Origin: Tautonia rosea
Lineage (GTDB): Bacteria > Planctomycetota > Planctomycetia > Isosphaerales > Isosphaeraceae
Length of the DNA: 64,000 bases
Direction: 5' to 3'
Assembly: GCF_012958305.1 (NCBI RefSeq)
Contig: NZ_JABBYO010000004.1
Span: 62,001-126,000, forward strand
Under the pieces are notes generated by a model that had not been told where the DNA came from, searched no databases, and saw nothing but the letters and a program-made list of their open reading frames with translations. Below, piece by piece: positions 17,126 through 25,955 of the stretch (position 1 is its first letter; every line of letters begins with the position of its first letter). A program made the position numbers and the translations under genes.

Positions 17126-18142
17126 TTACGAGATGCCTGGATTCCTGACAACCGGTTCTTCCGAGGATTCCGGTCCGAAGTGGTCGCCGGGGCGGACCGA
17201 GTGGCCTCGGAGAAACGCATCGACCGGCATGGGCTTCTTCCCCGGGACCTGGACGAACCAGAGCCGGACGGCCCCCTCGCCGGCGGCGACCACCAATCCC
17301 GGACCCGATGCCGAGGCGTCGGCCGCGATCGCCCGGCCGGGCTCCCCCAGCCCTTCGACGACGCTGGAGCGGTGGACGATCAGGCGGACGGGCGTCTTGT
17401 CGGGATCGGACGGGTGCCAGAAGGTCGAGGCGGTCGGCCAGGGTTGCATGGCCCGGACGAGGTTGTGGATCTCCTGCGCGGGGCGGGACCAGTCGATGAT
17501 CCCGTCCTCCTTGCGCAGCTTCGGGGCCTTCGTGGCCTGGGTGTTCTCCTGGGGAATGACCTTGGCAGTGCCGGCGGCGAGGGCGTCGATTGCCTCGACG
17601 ATCAAGGGAGCGCCGAGGCGGGCGAGTCGATCCTCCAGCTCTCCGGCGGTTTCGTCGCGGGCGATCGGGGTGCGGGCGACGGCGATCATGCCGCCGGCGT
17701 CGACGCGGGGAGACATTCGGATGACGGTCACGCCGGTTTCCGTTTCGCCGTGCTGGATGGCTCGGGCGACGGGGGCGGCGCCGCGGTACTTCGGGAGGAT
17801 TGAGCCGTGGAGGTTGATCCCTCCCATCGGCGGCACGCCGAGCAGTTCGGCTGAGAGGATCTGCCCGTAAGCGGCCGTGACGAGCAGGTCGGGCCGCATC
17901 GACCGGACCAGCTCGACCCCTTCGGCGGCGTTGACGTCTTCCGGCTGTTCGACCCGGATGCCCTGGCGGATCGCCTCCTCCTTGATCCGGCTTGGGATCA
18001 ACTCCTGCTTGCGACCCTGGGGGCGGTCGGGCTGCGTGATGAGGGCGACGACCTCGTGCCCGGTCTTGAGCAGGGCCTGAAAGGTCGGCAGGGCGAAATC
18101 CTTCGTGCCGAGCATCACGATCCGGACAGCGGGGGCGGGCAT
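17126..18142 (-). CDS. fmt: Methionyl-tRNA formyltransferase
   Basis: A 338-residue enzyme that formylates the initiator Met-tRNA using 10-formyl-THF. The N-terminal Rossmann domain shows IVMLGTKDFALPTF. The catalytic region has the family signature NLHGSILPKYRGAAPVARAI, with the conserved Asn, His and an Asp in RVDAGGM. The C-terminal tRNA-binding domain starts near residue 215 (KLRKEDGIIDW). The length is typical. The ATG at 18142 fits the family N-terminus. It follows def by 68 bp on the same strand, the classic def-fmt pair. Confidence 0.94.
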   Translation of the reverse strand: MPAPAVRIVMLGTKDFALPTFQALLKTGHEVVALITQPDRPQGRKQELIPSRIKEEAIRQGIRVEQPEDVNAAEGVELVRSMRPDLLVTAAYGQILSAELLGVPPMGGINLHGSILPKYRGAAPVARAIQHGETETGVTVIRMSPRVDAGGMIAVARTPIARDETAGELEDRLARLGAPLIVEAIDALAAGTAKVIPQENTQATKAPKLRKEDGIIDWSRPAQEIHNLVRAMQPWPTASTFWHPSDPDKTPVRLIVHRSSVVEGLGEPGRAIAADASASGPGLVVAAGEGAVRLWFVQVPGKKPMPVDAFLRGHSVRPGDHFGPESSEEPVVRNPGIS

Positions 18143-18210
18143 GAGGGGCAATCCAATAGGGTGCAACACGCTTTTGAGGAAGAAGTTACGTCACTTGACT
18201 TTGGTATGGA

Positions 18211-18858
18211 TCAGGCGTTCTGGGGGGTCGGGGTGGTGGGCTGGCGATCGGCGTCGGAGAGGACATCGGGCAGGATGCCGCCGTGCTGGGCGAGCGCGGC
18301 GAGGCGGCCCTGGATCGCCGTGTCGTCGTCAAAGACCCCGTCCGTCTGGGACTTGCGGAACGCGACCTCGATCTCGCGGAGTTTGGCTGCGGTGGCAGCG
18401 CGGACGGGGGCATCGAAGCGGTCGGTGATGAGGGTGCCGTCGAGGTGGTCGTTCTCGTGCTGGATGGCCCGAGAGAGCAAGCCGTCGACATCGGCCTCGA
18501 TCTGACGGCCGTGCAGATCGAAGGCCCGAACGCGGATCTTCTTTGAGCGACGGACCTTACCGTAAAGGGTGGGGAGGCTGAGGCAGCCTTCTTCTTCCTC
18601 AACAACCGACTCGCGCTTGAGGATCTCGGGGTTGATGAAGACCTGTTCCTGCTCGGGTTGCTCGGGGTCGGCGGTCAGGTTGAGGATGAAGAACCGCAGG
18701 GGCAAGGCGACCTGATTGGCGGCCAGTCCGATCCCCTTGGCCTCGTACATCAAGTCGAACATGCGGCGCACGGTGGCCCGGAATTCATCGTCGATCCGGC
18801 GCAGCGGCTGACTCTTGTAGCGGAGGGCCGGATGGGGGAAGGTCACGATCCGAAGCAC
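18211..18858 (-). CDS. def: Peptide deformylase
   Basis: A 215-residue metalloenzyme that removes the formyl group from nascent proteins. All three motifs are present: GIGLAANQV (motif 1), EGCLS with the metal-binding Cys (motif 2) and QHENDHLDG (motif 3), with Asn where Ile or Phe is usual after the catalytic Glu. I chose the GTG at 18858 with GGGAG upstream, which gives the normal N-terminus (LRIVTFPHPALRYKS); the open frame to 19197 is a repeat-derived extension. The C-terminal tail after residue 175 is longer than usual and Pro/Thr-rich. It lies upstream of fmt. Confidence 0.93.
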   Translation of the reverse strand: MLRIVTFPHPALRYKSQPLRRIDDEFRATVRRMFDLMYEAKGIGLAANQVALPLRFFILNLTADPEQPEQEQVFINPEILKRESVVEEEEGCLSLPTLYGKVRRSKKIRVRAFDLHGRQIEADVDGLLSRAIQHENDHLDGTLITDRFDAPVRAATAAKLREIEVAFRKSQTDGVFDDDTAIQGRLAALAQHGGILPDVLSDADRQPTTPTPQNA

Positions 18859-19476
18859 GACGGGACTCCCGAGCTTGGCGTGGCGAGGTGGGCAGCGGTC
18901 AGAGCACGGCTGGAGGAATCGATCGATTATACGCACCAGACCGGTACGGTGGCCACGGCGTCTCAACGAGGGGAGGTTCGGCCTGAATTCGGGATCGGTG
19001 CGCTGATTGCCAGTTCTTGATGGTGTTGGGAGTAAAGGGGTTGCGTCAAGAAATGGGTTCGCTCCGTTTTTCGAAGCAGCCGATTGGGTTGGTTTGGCGC
19101 GGGGAATTTGGCTTTGTTTCGTACGAGCGATGGGTGGTGTTGGGTTCGAGGTATTGGGTGTGTATTGGTGCCGAGAATTTGGGTTCGTTTGGCACATGAG
19201 CGGGGAATCGGGAGGGTGAGACTCGGGCAGGAGCTTGACTGTATGGGTGGTTGTCTTTGCGGGAAAGAGGATGGGAATGCGTGACGATCAGACGACGATA
19301 TGATCGGGAAAATTGGCAGTTGTAGTCACTTGGGATCGAGAAAGGTTTGGCAAGGTGTGAGTGCGATTGAGCGGGAACGCGGGGCGAGGGTGCTTGAGGG
19401 GGGCCGAGGGAGGGGGAATAATGGGGATCAGCGGCAAGCGCGGCAGGGATGGGAGCGACGGAAGTCGAACGGGCGC
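18859..19476. other. 618-bp intergenic region with degenerate tandem repeats
   Basis: This lies between the divergent def gene and the Gld-like ATPase gene. No gene is visible. The plus strand is G/T-biased between 19010 and 19210 and holds a degenerate tandem repeat. Purine-rich sequence follows (19370-19460). The promoters of both flanking operons must lie here, but I see no clear -35/-10 pair. Confidence 0.65.
19051..19205. repeat. Degenerate tandem repeat of the unit AATTTGGGTTCGTTTGGC
   Basis: About five imperfect units of 22-30 bp start near 19051, 19081, 19105, 19128 and 19176. The best copies are GATTGGGTTGGTTTGGCGCG (19082-19101) and AATTTGGGTTCGTTTGGCAC (19176-19195). Read on the minus strand they encode repeats like TKPN/TNPI, a pattern I associate with intergenic repeats of planctomycete genomes that are often mis-annotated as protein. 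The unit is eroded and the base composition differs from neighbouring genes. Confidence 0.6.
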
Positions 19477-20454
19477 ATGATCGAAGTCGAGCAACTGTCG
19501 AAGCGGTACGGCTCGGTGCGGGCGGTCGAGGGTCTGAGCTTCTCGATCGGCCGGGGGGAGATTGTCGGCTTACTTGGCCCGAACGGGGCGGGGAAGTCGA
19601 CAACGATGAGGATGTTGACGACGTTCTTGATGCCCACGAGCGGCCGGGCGCGGCTGGCCGGTCACGACGTGCTCGATGAGCCGCTTCAGGTGCGTCGGAA
19701 GATCGGGTACTTGCCGGAGAGTGTCCCGTTGTACCCGGAGATGAGGGTCCGGGAGTTCCTCCGATTTCGGGCTTCAATCAAAGATGTGCCGCGGTCGAAG
19801 CGTCGAGGGGCGATCGACGACGCGATTGAGATGACCGGCCTGAGTACGGTGTCGCATCGGGTGGTCGGGAACCTGTCGAAGGGGTATCGCCAGCGGGTGG
19901 GATTGGCCGATGCCCTGCTGAGCGACCCGGACATCCTGATCCTCGACGAGCCGACAGCGGGGCTTGACCCGATCCAGATTGGCGAAGTTCGGGACTTGAT
20001 CCGGGAGCTGGGCAAACGGCACACGATCTTGTTGAGCACGCACATCTTGCCTGAGGTGGAGATGGTCTGCGGGCGGGTCATTATTATTGCCTCGGGCCGG
20101 ATTGCGCTGGATGAGCCGCTGGAGCGGTTGCGGTCGGGCCGGTCGGTCGAGGTGGAAGTGCGGGGGCCGAAGGATTCGGTGCGAGGGGCATTGGAAACGG
20201 CTCCGGGCGCTGCCGGGGTGAGGCCGATCGCGGTCGAGGAGGCGGTCAAGGGGGATGCGGGGGTTTGTGCCTTTGAGATCCGGCCGAAGCATGACGGGGG
20301 GATCGAGGAACTCCGGGAACTGATCGCCCGGCGGATCGTCCAAAACGGTTGGGCGGTGCGGCGGTTGGACCTGTCGCGGTCGACGCTCGAAGAACGGTTC
20401 GTGAGGGCGGTCCGGGATGCGGTGGTCGTCGATCATGAGGGGGAGGCGGCGTGA
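19477..20454 (+). CDS. ABC transporter ATP-binding protein, GldA-like
   Basis: A 325-residue ABC ATPase. Motifs are Walker A GPNGAGKST (about residues 34-42), signature LSKGYRQR, Walker B ILILDEPTAGLDP and the switch histidine in LLSTHILPEV. The C-terminal 100 residues form the usual extension of ABC-2 and GldA-type subunits. The ATG at 19477 begins the domain directly (MIEVEQLSKRYG); the frame upstream is low-complexity. It heads an operon with a permease, a GldG-like protein and a DUF4340 protein, the layout called a Gld-like transporter in non-gliding bacteria. An 'auxiliary' or gliding role is not implied. Confidence 0.9.
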   Translation: MIEVEQLSKRYGSVRAVEGLSFSIGRGEIVGLLGPNGAGKSTTMRMLTTFLMPTSGRARLAGHDVLDEPLQVRRKIGYLPESVPLYPEMRVREFLRFRASIKDVPRSKRRGAIDDAIEMTGLSTVSHRVVGNLSKGYRQRVGLADALLSDPDILILDEPTAGLDPIQIGEVRDLIRELGKRHTILLSTHILPEVEMVCGRVIIIASGRIALDEPLERLRSGRSVEVEVRGPKDSVRGALETAPGAAGVRPIAVEEAVKGDAGVCAFEIRPKHDGGIEELRELIARRIVQNGWAVRRLDLSRSTLEERFVRAVRDAVVVDHEGEAA

Positions 20455-20750
20455 GCGATCGGGCAGCGTTCTGGACACGGACCCCGCTCCCCGCACGCGG
20501 GGAGCGGGGGGTAGACGTCAACCCTCGCCCCCGCTCGCGGGGGAGCGGGTGGCCGCAGGCCGCGTAAGGGGCTGCGGTCGGATCGAGAAGCCCGGACTGC
20601 GAGGCAAAGACCCCTCACCCCGGCCCTCTCCCCACCCGTGGGGAGAGGGAGGCAACGCAACGGAACCAGCTCCTGGTTGCGAGCTCGATGACCAATCGAG
20701 CACCAGAACGCAGAACGATCGAACGAACCTGAAGGCGGCTGAAAAGGCTT
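20455..20750. repeat. Repeat-rich spacer inside the Gld-like operon
   Basis: A 296-bp gap between ATPase and permease genes that would normally abut. It contains a perfect 13-bp hairpin with a two-base loop (20482-20494/20497-20509), a second GC hairpin around 20527-20547, and an element at 20611-20633 that exactly reverse-complements 930-952. It looks like insertion of dispersed palindromic repeats. The first hairpin could attenuate transcription of the permease genes. Confidence 0.75.
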
Positions 20751-21506
20751 ATGCGACACGTCCCGGCACTGGTGAAACGCGAGCTGTCGAGCTATTTCCT
20801 GAGGCCGATGGCGTACTTTGTGTTACTTGGGTTTCAGGTGATCGCGATGCTGGATTACTTCCAGCTCGTCGAGCTCTTGAGCGAGCCAAGGGCGGTGCTG
20901 TCGTTCTCGGGGCAGTTGAACCCGATGAATTATTATGTGGCGGGGTCGTGGATGTTCTGGGTGGCGCTCCTGATCGCGGTGCCGGCCCTGACGATGCGAT
21001 TGATCGCCGAGGAACGCCGGACGGGCACGATCGAGGGCCTGATGACCGTGCCGGTGACGGAAACCGAGGTGGTGCTGGGCAAGTGGATCGCCGGGGTGGT
21101 GATGTACCTGGCCTTGCTCGTGCCGTTTGCGATTTACCTGCCCTTTCTCAAGCAAGTGGGCGGCTATGAGCTGGACCCGGAGCCGTTGATCTCGCTGGCG
21201 GTCGGACTGACGACGATGGGGATGATGTTCATGAGCATTGGCGTGGCCTTCAGCGCCGCGACGCGGAACCAGGTGGAAGCGGCGGTTGGGACGTTCGTGG
21301 TCCTCCTGGCGATGCTGTTGATCACGGTGCTCAATCAGGTGGTCCCGGAGTGGGCCGAGGCGGTGTCGTTCCTGTCGGTGTACGTGCAGCTCTCGGAGTT
21401 CGCCGCAGGGCGGCTCGACCTGCGCGTGGTGGCGCTGCACCTGTCGGTGACCGTCTTCGCGTTGTTCCTGGCGGTGAAGGTGCTTGAAGCCCGCAGGGAG
21501 AGCTAA
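20751..21506 (+). CDS. ABC transporter permease, GldF-like
   Basis: A 251-residue ABC-2 permease with six predicted membrane helices. It starts with the cytoplasmic lead VKRELSSYFLRPMAY that is characteristic of GldF/NosY-type subunits. LIAEERRTGTIEGLMTVPV is the conserved coupling-helix motif of the family. It pairs with the ATPase at 19477-20454 and precedes the GldG-like gene by nine bases, so the three act together at the inner membrane. The substrate is unknown. Confidence 0.88.
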   Translation: MRHVPALVKRELSSYFLRPMAYFVLLGFQVIAMLDYFQLVELLSEPRAVLSFSGQLNPMNYYVAGSWMFWVALLIAVPALTMRLIAEERRTGTIEGLMTVPVTETEVVLGKWIAGVVMYLALLVPFAIYLPFLKQVGGYELDPEPLISLAVGLTTMGMMFMSIGVAFSAATRNQVEAAVGTFVVLLAMLLITVLNQVVPEWAEAVSFLSVYVQLSEFAAGRLDLRVVALHLSVTVFALFLAVKVLEARRES

Positions 21507-21515
21507 CAGAAGGCG

Positions 21516-23339
21516 ATGAACATGGGCATGGGTGATCGGGTTTTCGACCTGCTCGGGCGGGAAGTGGCGGTGGTGGTGGCCCTGGTGGTCGTCGGGGCGA
21601 TGGCGCTTTACTGGTTCCTGCGAGGGGCCCCGCTGGGCCAGGCGGCCGAGGCGGAACGTGCCGGCGAGGCGCCGCCGCCGCGTTACAGGGACCTGATCGC
21701 CGCGGCCACGACGTTCGGCCTGCTCGGGATTCTGCTGGGGGCGTATGTGGCGGTGCGCTTCGGCGTGCCGCAGTCGATCGCGGTGTTTGCGATGGCCTTC
21801 GGCGTGTTGCTCCTGACCTTGTGGTCGAACCGGAAGTATCGGCACGCCAGCCCGAGCCTGCGGCGGATGGCCCGCGTGACCGACGCGAGCATGACCGGGG
21901 CGTTGCTGGCCGGGGTGCTGATCGTGGGCAACGTGCTGGCGTTCACGTACGGCGGCAGGCCGATCGACCTGTCGCTTGATCGGTCGTACTCGCTCGAATC
22001 GTTGACGATCAACCAGCTCCAGGACCTGGACGAGCCGGTGACGTTCACCCTCTTTTTCGGGTCGGGCGAGCGGGTGTTCGGGCAGGTGGATCGCATCCGG
22101 CAGCTCTTGCGGCTTTATCAGAACGAGGCGCCCGACCGCATCACGGTCGACACGCTCAACCCGTTTGATGACCCCGAGCGAGCCCGAGAGCTGGCCGAGC
22201 AGGTCCCGGGCCTGGCCCTGACCGAAGGGGGCGGCGTGCTCGTCACCTACGGCGAAGGGGACGAGGCGAGACGGATCATCGTTCGCAATTCGGACATGTT
22301 CGCGGCCGAGGTGCCGAACGATCCGGGGTCGAGCGTCGTGGCCGAGACCTCGTTTCTGGGAGAGGCGGCCCTGACGACGGCCCTGATCCGCTTGAAACAG
22401 GGGGAACAGCCGATCGTTGCCTTCACGACCGGCCACGGTGAGCCGTCGATCGACGCGATGGACCCGAGGCGCCCGGGGCTGGGGCAGTTGCGGGCAAGGC
22501 TCGAATCCATCGGCATGAAGGCGGTGTCGTTCAACCCGGCCGGACAGGTGCCGGAAGGGGCGACGGTGGTGGTCGTGGCCGCTCCCGAGGAGACGATCGG
22601 GCCGGACGTGGTCGCCCGGTTGAGGGGATTTGCCGACACCGGCGGGCGCGTTCTGGTGATGGTCGGCAACGCGACGCCCAGTGGTCTGGAACCGTGGCTG
22701 GACGAGTGGGGGGTTGGGATCGGGCCGGGACGGGTGGTTGATCCGGGTTTGGCCTTCCGAGGGCGGGCGGATTTACCCCTGGTGCCGATCGAGCCGGGAG
22801 CGCAGAATCCGCCGATCGTCGCGCCGATTGAGGGGCGGATGATTCTGATGCCTCAGGCGGCGCCGATCGAGGTGAAGGCCGGAGCCGACGCGGTGTCCGC
22901 GTTTCTGGTGACGCCGCTCTTGCGGACGGGGCGGACGTCGTTCGTCGAATCAACGCCTGAGGCCGGTCCCCCGCAGCGCGATGCGGACGAGGACCGACCG
23001 GGGCCGGTGGTGGTGGCGGCGTCCGTGACTGATCGGCCGAGCCCGACCGAGCGCTCGCCGGAACTGACGTTGAGGCTTGTCTTGATCTCCAGCCCAACGG
23101 CAGCCGACAACCAGACGGTCGCGGCCGTGGGTGTGGCGAATCTTGATCTGATCGTCAACGCGATCAGCGGGTTGCAAGATCGACCCGATCTGGTCGGGCT
23201 CGCGCCTCGAACCTACGTGGCCCGCGTGTTGAAGGCCGGGCCGAACCTGAGGGCGAAGCTGGTCTTGCTGCCGACCTTGCTGGCCGTTTCGGTACTGGTG
23301 GGCCTGGGGATGGCCACGTACCTGGCACGAAGGGAGTGA
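21516..23339 (+). CDS. GldG-like ABC transporter auxiliary protein
   Basis: A 607-residue protein with N-terminal membrane helices (about residues 15-35, 60-100 and 125-145), a large extracytoplasmic domain and one C-terminal helix (about 580-602). The extracytoplasmic part has the GldG/IFT52-like features: SLDRSYSLESLTINQLQDL, then VTFTLFF, ITVDTLNPFDDPERA, and later VAFTTGHGEPS followed by DVVARLRGFADTGGRVLVMV. GldG homologues form complexes with GldA and GldF; in gliding Bacteroidetes they are part of motility, while elsewhere the function is unknown. It sits nine bases after the permease gene. Confidence 0.85.
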   Translation: MNMGMGDRVFDLLGREVAVVVALVVVGAMALYWFLRGAPLGQAAEAERAGEAPPPRYRDLIAAATTFGLLGILLGAYVAVRFGVPQSIAVFAMAFGVLLLTLWSNRKYRHASPSLRRMARVTDASMTGALLAGVLIVGNVLAFTYGGRPIDLSLDRSYSLESLTINQLQDLDEPVTFTLFFGSGERVFGQVDRIRQLLRLYQNEAPDRITVDTLNPFDDPERARELAEQVPGLALTEGGGVLVTYGEGDEARRIIVRNSDMFAAEVPNDPGSSVVAETSFLGEAALTTALIRLKQGEQPIVAFTTGHGEPSIDAMDPRRPGLGQLRARLESIGMKAVSFNPAGQVPEGATVVVVAAPEETIGPDVVARLRGFADTGGRVLVMVGNATPSGLEPWLDEWGVGIGPGRVVDPGLAFRGRADLPLVPIEPGAQNPPIVAPIEGRMILMPQAAPIEVKAGADAVSAFLVTPLLRTGRTSFVESTPEAGPPQRDADEDRPGPVVVAASVTDRPSPTERSPELTLRLVLISSPTAADNQTVAAVGVANLDLIVNAISGLQDRPDLVGLAPRTYVARVLKAGPNLRAKLVLLPTLLAVSVLVGLGMATYLARRE

Positions 23340-23426
23340 GGATCGGATCGGATTGATCGGGAGGCGGGCCAATCCGCGTCGGATGGGAAACTGCCGGCGA
23401 AAATCGTCAGGTGCCGAGGTGGCGGG

Positions 23427-25721
23427 ATGATGGGCAAGCGAGCAACGGTGGTTCTCCTCGTCCTTTTTTTCGGAGGCCTGGGTGCGCTCTGGTGGGCGAG
23501 GACGGCAGGCGTGCCGACGGCCGACGAACGCAGGGCGATGCAAGGCCGGGTCCTGCCGCAGTTGCTCAAGGTGGAGACGGAGCAGATTACCCGGATCGAA
23601 ATTGACGATCCGAGCACGGGCGATCAGATCGCCCTGGAACGACGGGACGATGCCTGGCAGATCGTTTCGCCGATCAACGCCCTCGCCGATCGCCGACAGG
23701 CAGAGGGGTTGCTGAACAACCTGAAGTCGCTTCAGGCGTCTCCTGAGGCGGGCACCCTGGCAGGCGACCCGGCGCGGTTCGGGCTGGAGCCGGCGGATCG
23801 GGTGATTCGGGTGTTTCGATCGGGGGATCAAGAACCGATCGCCACGCTCGCCCTGGGAGACGAGCTGGAACGCCTGCGCTACGTGAGGGCCGAGGGGGGG
23901 CCGATCACCCTGACCGATTCCCTTCGGGTCGAGCCGAACGCGGTGGACCCCCAGAGCTGGCGCGAGCGGGGGCTGTTCGAGATTTACACGTATGATGTGA
24001 AGGCGATCAACGTGGTTGGCCCCGGAAGGCGGCTCAACGTAGTCTTCGATGGGGGTCGGTGGCGGATTGTCCATCCGTTCCGAGCGCCGGCCAATGCGGA
24101 AGCGATCAACGGGTTGCTCGCCGATCTGGCTGAACTGGAGGCGATTGCCGGGGCTGAGGGGTTCGCGGCCGAGGATGTGGAGGATCTGGCCCCCTTTGGC
24201 CTCGACCCGGAGAACGCCACCATCATCACCCTTCTGCCGGCGGGGCTGACCGGCTCCCCCGAGCCGCAGATGGCGTACCTGGGAAGCGCCCCGGAAGGCC
24301 AGGACGACCTGCGCTTTGCCAGGCGAGCGGGGCAGGATGATGTGCTGGTGGTCCGGCCTCGCAAGGTGGCCGAACTCGGCCTGGACCCGCAAGCGGTGCG
24401 AAGCCGGAAGGTCGTCGATTTCCGACCGAGCGAGGTGCAGGGCATTCAGATTGAAGCCAGAGGCCAGACCTATCAACTTGCCAAGGGGTCGGACGGCTGG
24501 CGAGTGCAATCGCCGAGCGAAGGGTTGGCCGATGCGCTCGATGTGGCGACCTTGCTGGAAACGCTCGTCGCTTTGGAATCGGCTGAGTTCTTCCGAGCGG
24601 ACGAGGTGGGGGCCGAGCGGTCAGGACTAGATGCGCCGGCGGCGACGGTGTCGGTCTGGCTCGATCGGCCTGAGCCGGGAGACGACGACGGCCCGCTGTT
24701 CGAGCGATCGGCCAATGCGTCGTTGAAAATCGGTCGATTCGACGCTGGTCGCAAGCTGGTGTACGGGCAGTTGGAACGGGATGAGGAGACCGTGCTCGCC
24801 CTGCCGGGAACGGTGCTTACGATTGTTCCCGATGGTCGGCTCGCGTTACGCGATCGAACCCTGGTGCGACAGGACCCGAGGACGGTCCGGCGGATCGAGC
24901 TGACCCGAGGGGAGCGGTCGCTGACCCTGGAGCGGTCGGCAAGCTCCGGCGTCGGAGGGGCGCAGGGGACCTGGGAGGTGATTGAGCCGACGCTCGCGCC
25001 GGCGGATCGCCTGGCGACGATGATGCTGATCGAGGGGCTTTCGCGGCTTCGGGCCGAACGGTGGGTTGAGGATTCGGACGAGCCGTTGGCGAGCTTCGGG
25101 CTTGAGGAACCAAACCTTCGGGTCACGTGGGAAGGGGAGTCGGGCGAGCCGATGACACGGACCCTGGAGGTGGGGGCCGTGGTGCCGGATCGCCCCGAGG
25201 AAGCCTTCGCGAGGCTCGACCGCGAGTCGGGTGTCTTCACAATCGGCCCGAAACTGCTGGCGGTCTTGACGGCTGAATTCCGCGATCGGCGCTTACTGGC
25301 GTTTCCGGTTGAGCAGGCGATTCGAATTGCGGTGCAGGGCTCGGACGCGGAGGTGGTCTTCGTCCGGGGAAACTCGGGGACATGGGAACCTGAGGCGGGA
25401 GCGGACGCCTGGCCGGAGGGATACGACGCCGATCGCGTGGCGGCTCTTGCCGCGAGCCTGGCGGAGCTGACGGCCGATCAGATCGTGCAGGATGACGGGT
25501 CGATGCCCGAAGGGCGCGGCCTGACCGATCCAGAGTTGATGATCGAGGTGCGGCTGAAGGAGCCGGAAGGGGTGGCCACGGTTCGGCTCGGATCGGTGGT
25601 CAACGGGCTCCGATTCGCGGCGATGAAGGCTGAAGGCCCCGGCGCGGTGTTCCTGATCAAGGCCGAGCCGTTCGATCTGCCGGTGCCTCGATCGGGGGAT
25701 CGGACGGACGAGCAGCCGTGA
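23427..25721 (+). CDS. DUF4340 domain protein, exported and membrane-anchored
   Basis: A 764-residue protein with one N-terminal membrane helix (about residues 6-24) and the rest extracytoplasmic. It is made of repeated DUF4340-type units: a VTRIEID/LERRDDAW.IVSP strand pattern occurs near residue 50, again near 330-370 (IQIEARGQTYQLAKGSDGWRV is cut by the repeat), and again near 480-530. Each is followed by AxxLLxxLxxLxAE helices. DUF4340 proteins accompany Gld-like transporters in planctomycetes and other phyla. It follows the GldG-like gene by 87 bp and probably completes the complex on the outer face. GAGGTG precedes the ATG. Confidence 0.82.
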   Translation: MMGKRATVVLLVLFFGGLGALWWARTAGVPTADERRAMQGRVLPQLLKVETEQITRIEIDDPSTGDQIALERRDDAWQIVSPINALADRRQAEGLLNNLKSLQASPEAGTLAGDPARFGLEPADRVIRVFRSGDQEPIATLALGDELERLRYVRAEGGPITLTDSLRVEPNAVDPQSWRERGLFEIYTYDVKAINVVGPGRRLNVVFDGGRWRIVHPFRAPANAEAINGLLADLAELEAIAGAEGFAAEDVEDLAPFGLDPENATIITLLPAGLTGSPEPQMAYLGSAPEGQDDLRFARRAGQDDVLVVRPRKVAELGLDPQAVRSRKVVDFRPSEVQGIQIEARGQTYQLAKGSDGWRVQSPSEGLADALDVATLLETLVALESAEFFRADEVGAERSGLDAPAATVSVWLDRPEPGDDDGPLFERSANASLKIGRFDAGRKLVYGQLERDEETVLALPGTVLTIVPDGRLALRDRTLVRQDPRTVRRIELTRGERSLTLERSASSGVGGAQGTWEVIEPTLAPADRLATMMLIEGLSRLRAERWVEDSDEPLASFGLEEPNLRVTWEGESGEPMTRTLEVGAVVPDRPEEAFARLDRESGVFTIGPKLLAVLTAEFRDRRLLAFPVEQAIRIAVQGSDAEVVFVRGNSGTWEPEAGADAWPEGYDADRVAALAASLAELTADQIVQDDGSMPEGRGLTDPELMIEVRLKEPEGVATVRLGSVVNGLRFAAMKAEGPGAVFLIKAEPFDLPVPRSGDRTDEQP

Positions 25722-25955
25722 GCACGGGGTTGTTTCGATGATGACGCAATGCAATTGCTGAAATCGTTACGCGAGTGCGCGAGGTGCTTGGTGGAAGTGT
25801 TTTCAGGAATCGAGCGGTAGGCAGTGGACCGGGCATTGGGTTCGATTATGATGGGGCTCGACCGGGGCTGAGGGAGTGGGCTCCGGCGAGGCGTGGGAGA
25901 CGTTTCCTTCGAGCGTCGACCGGAACCGTGCGGGCACGAGGAGTCGGATCGATCG

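Noticed and set aside
19051-19205. CRISPR array
   Set aside because: The units are degenerate, have no constant spacer length and no cas gene is near.
19017-19219. Short plus-strand frames (about 60-70 codons) in the G/T-rich repeat
   Set aside because: They translate the tandem repeat, have no ribosome site and show no codon bias.
20823-22436. 537-codon minus-strand frame across the Gld-like permease and GldG-like gene
   Set aside because: It spans two real genes and their boundary and is His/Arg/Gln-rich, which marks it as antisense.
22950-24509. 519-codon minus-strand frame across GldG-like and DUF4340 genes
   Set aside because: Crosses a gene boundary on the coding strand and shows no motif.
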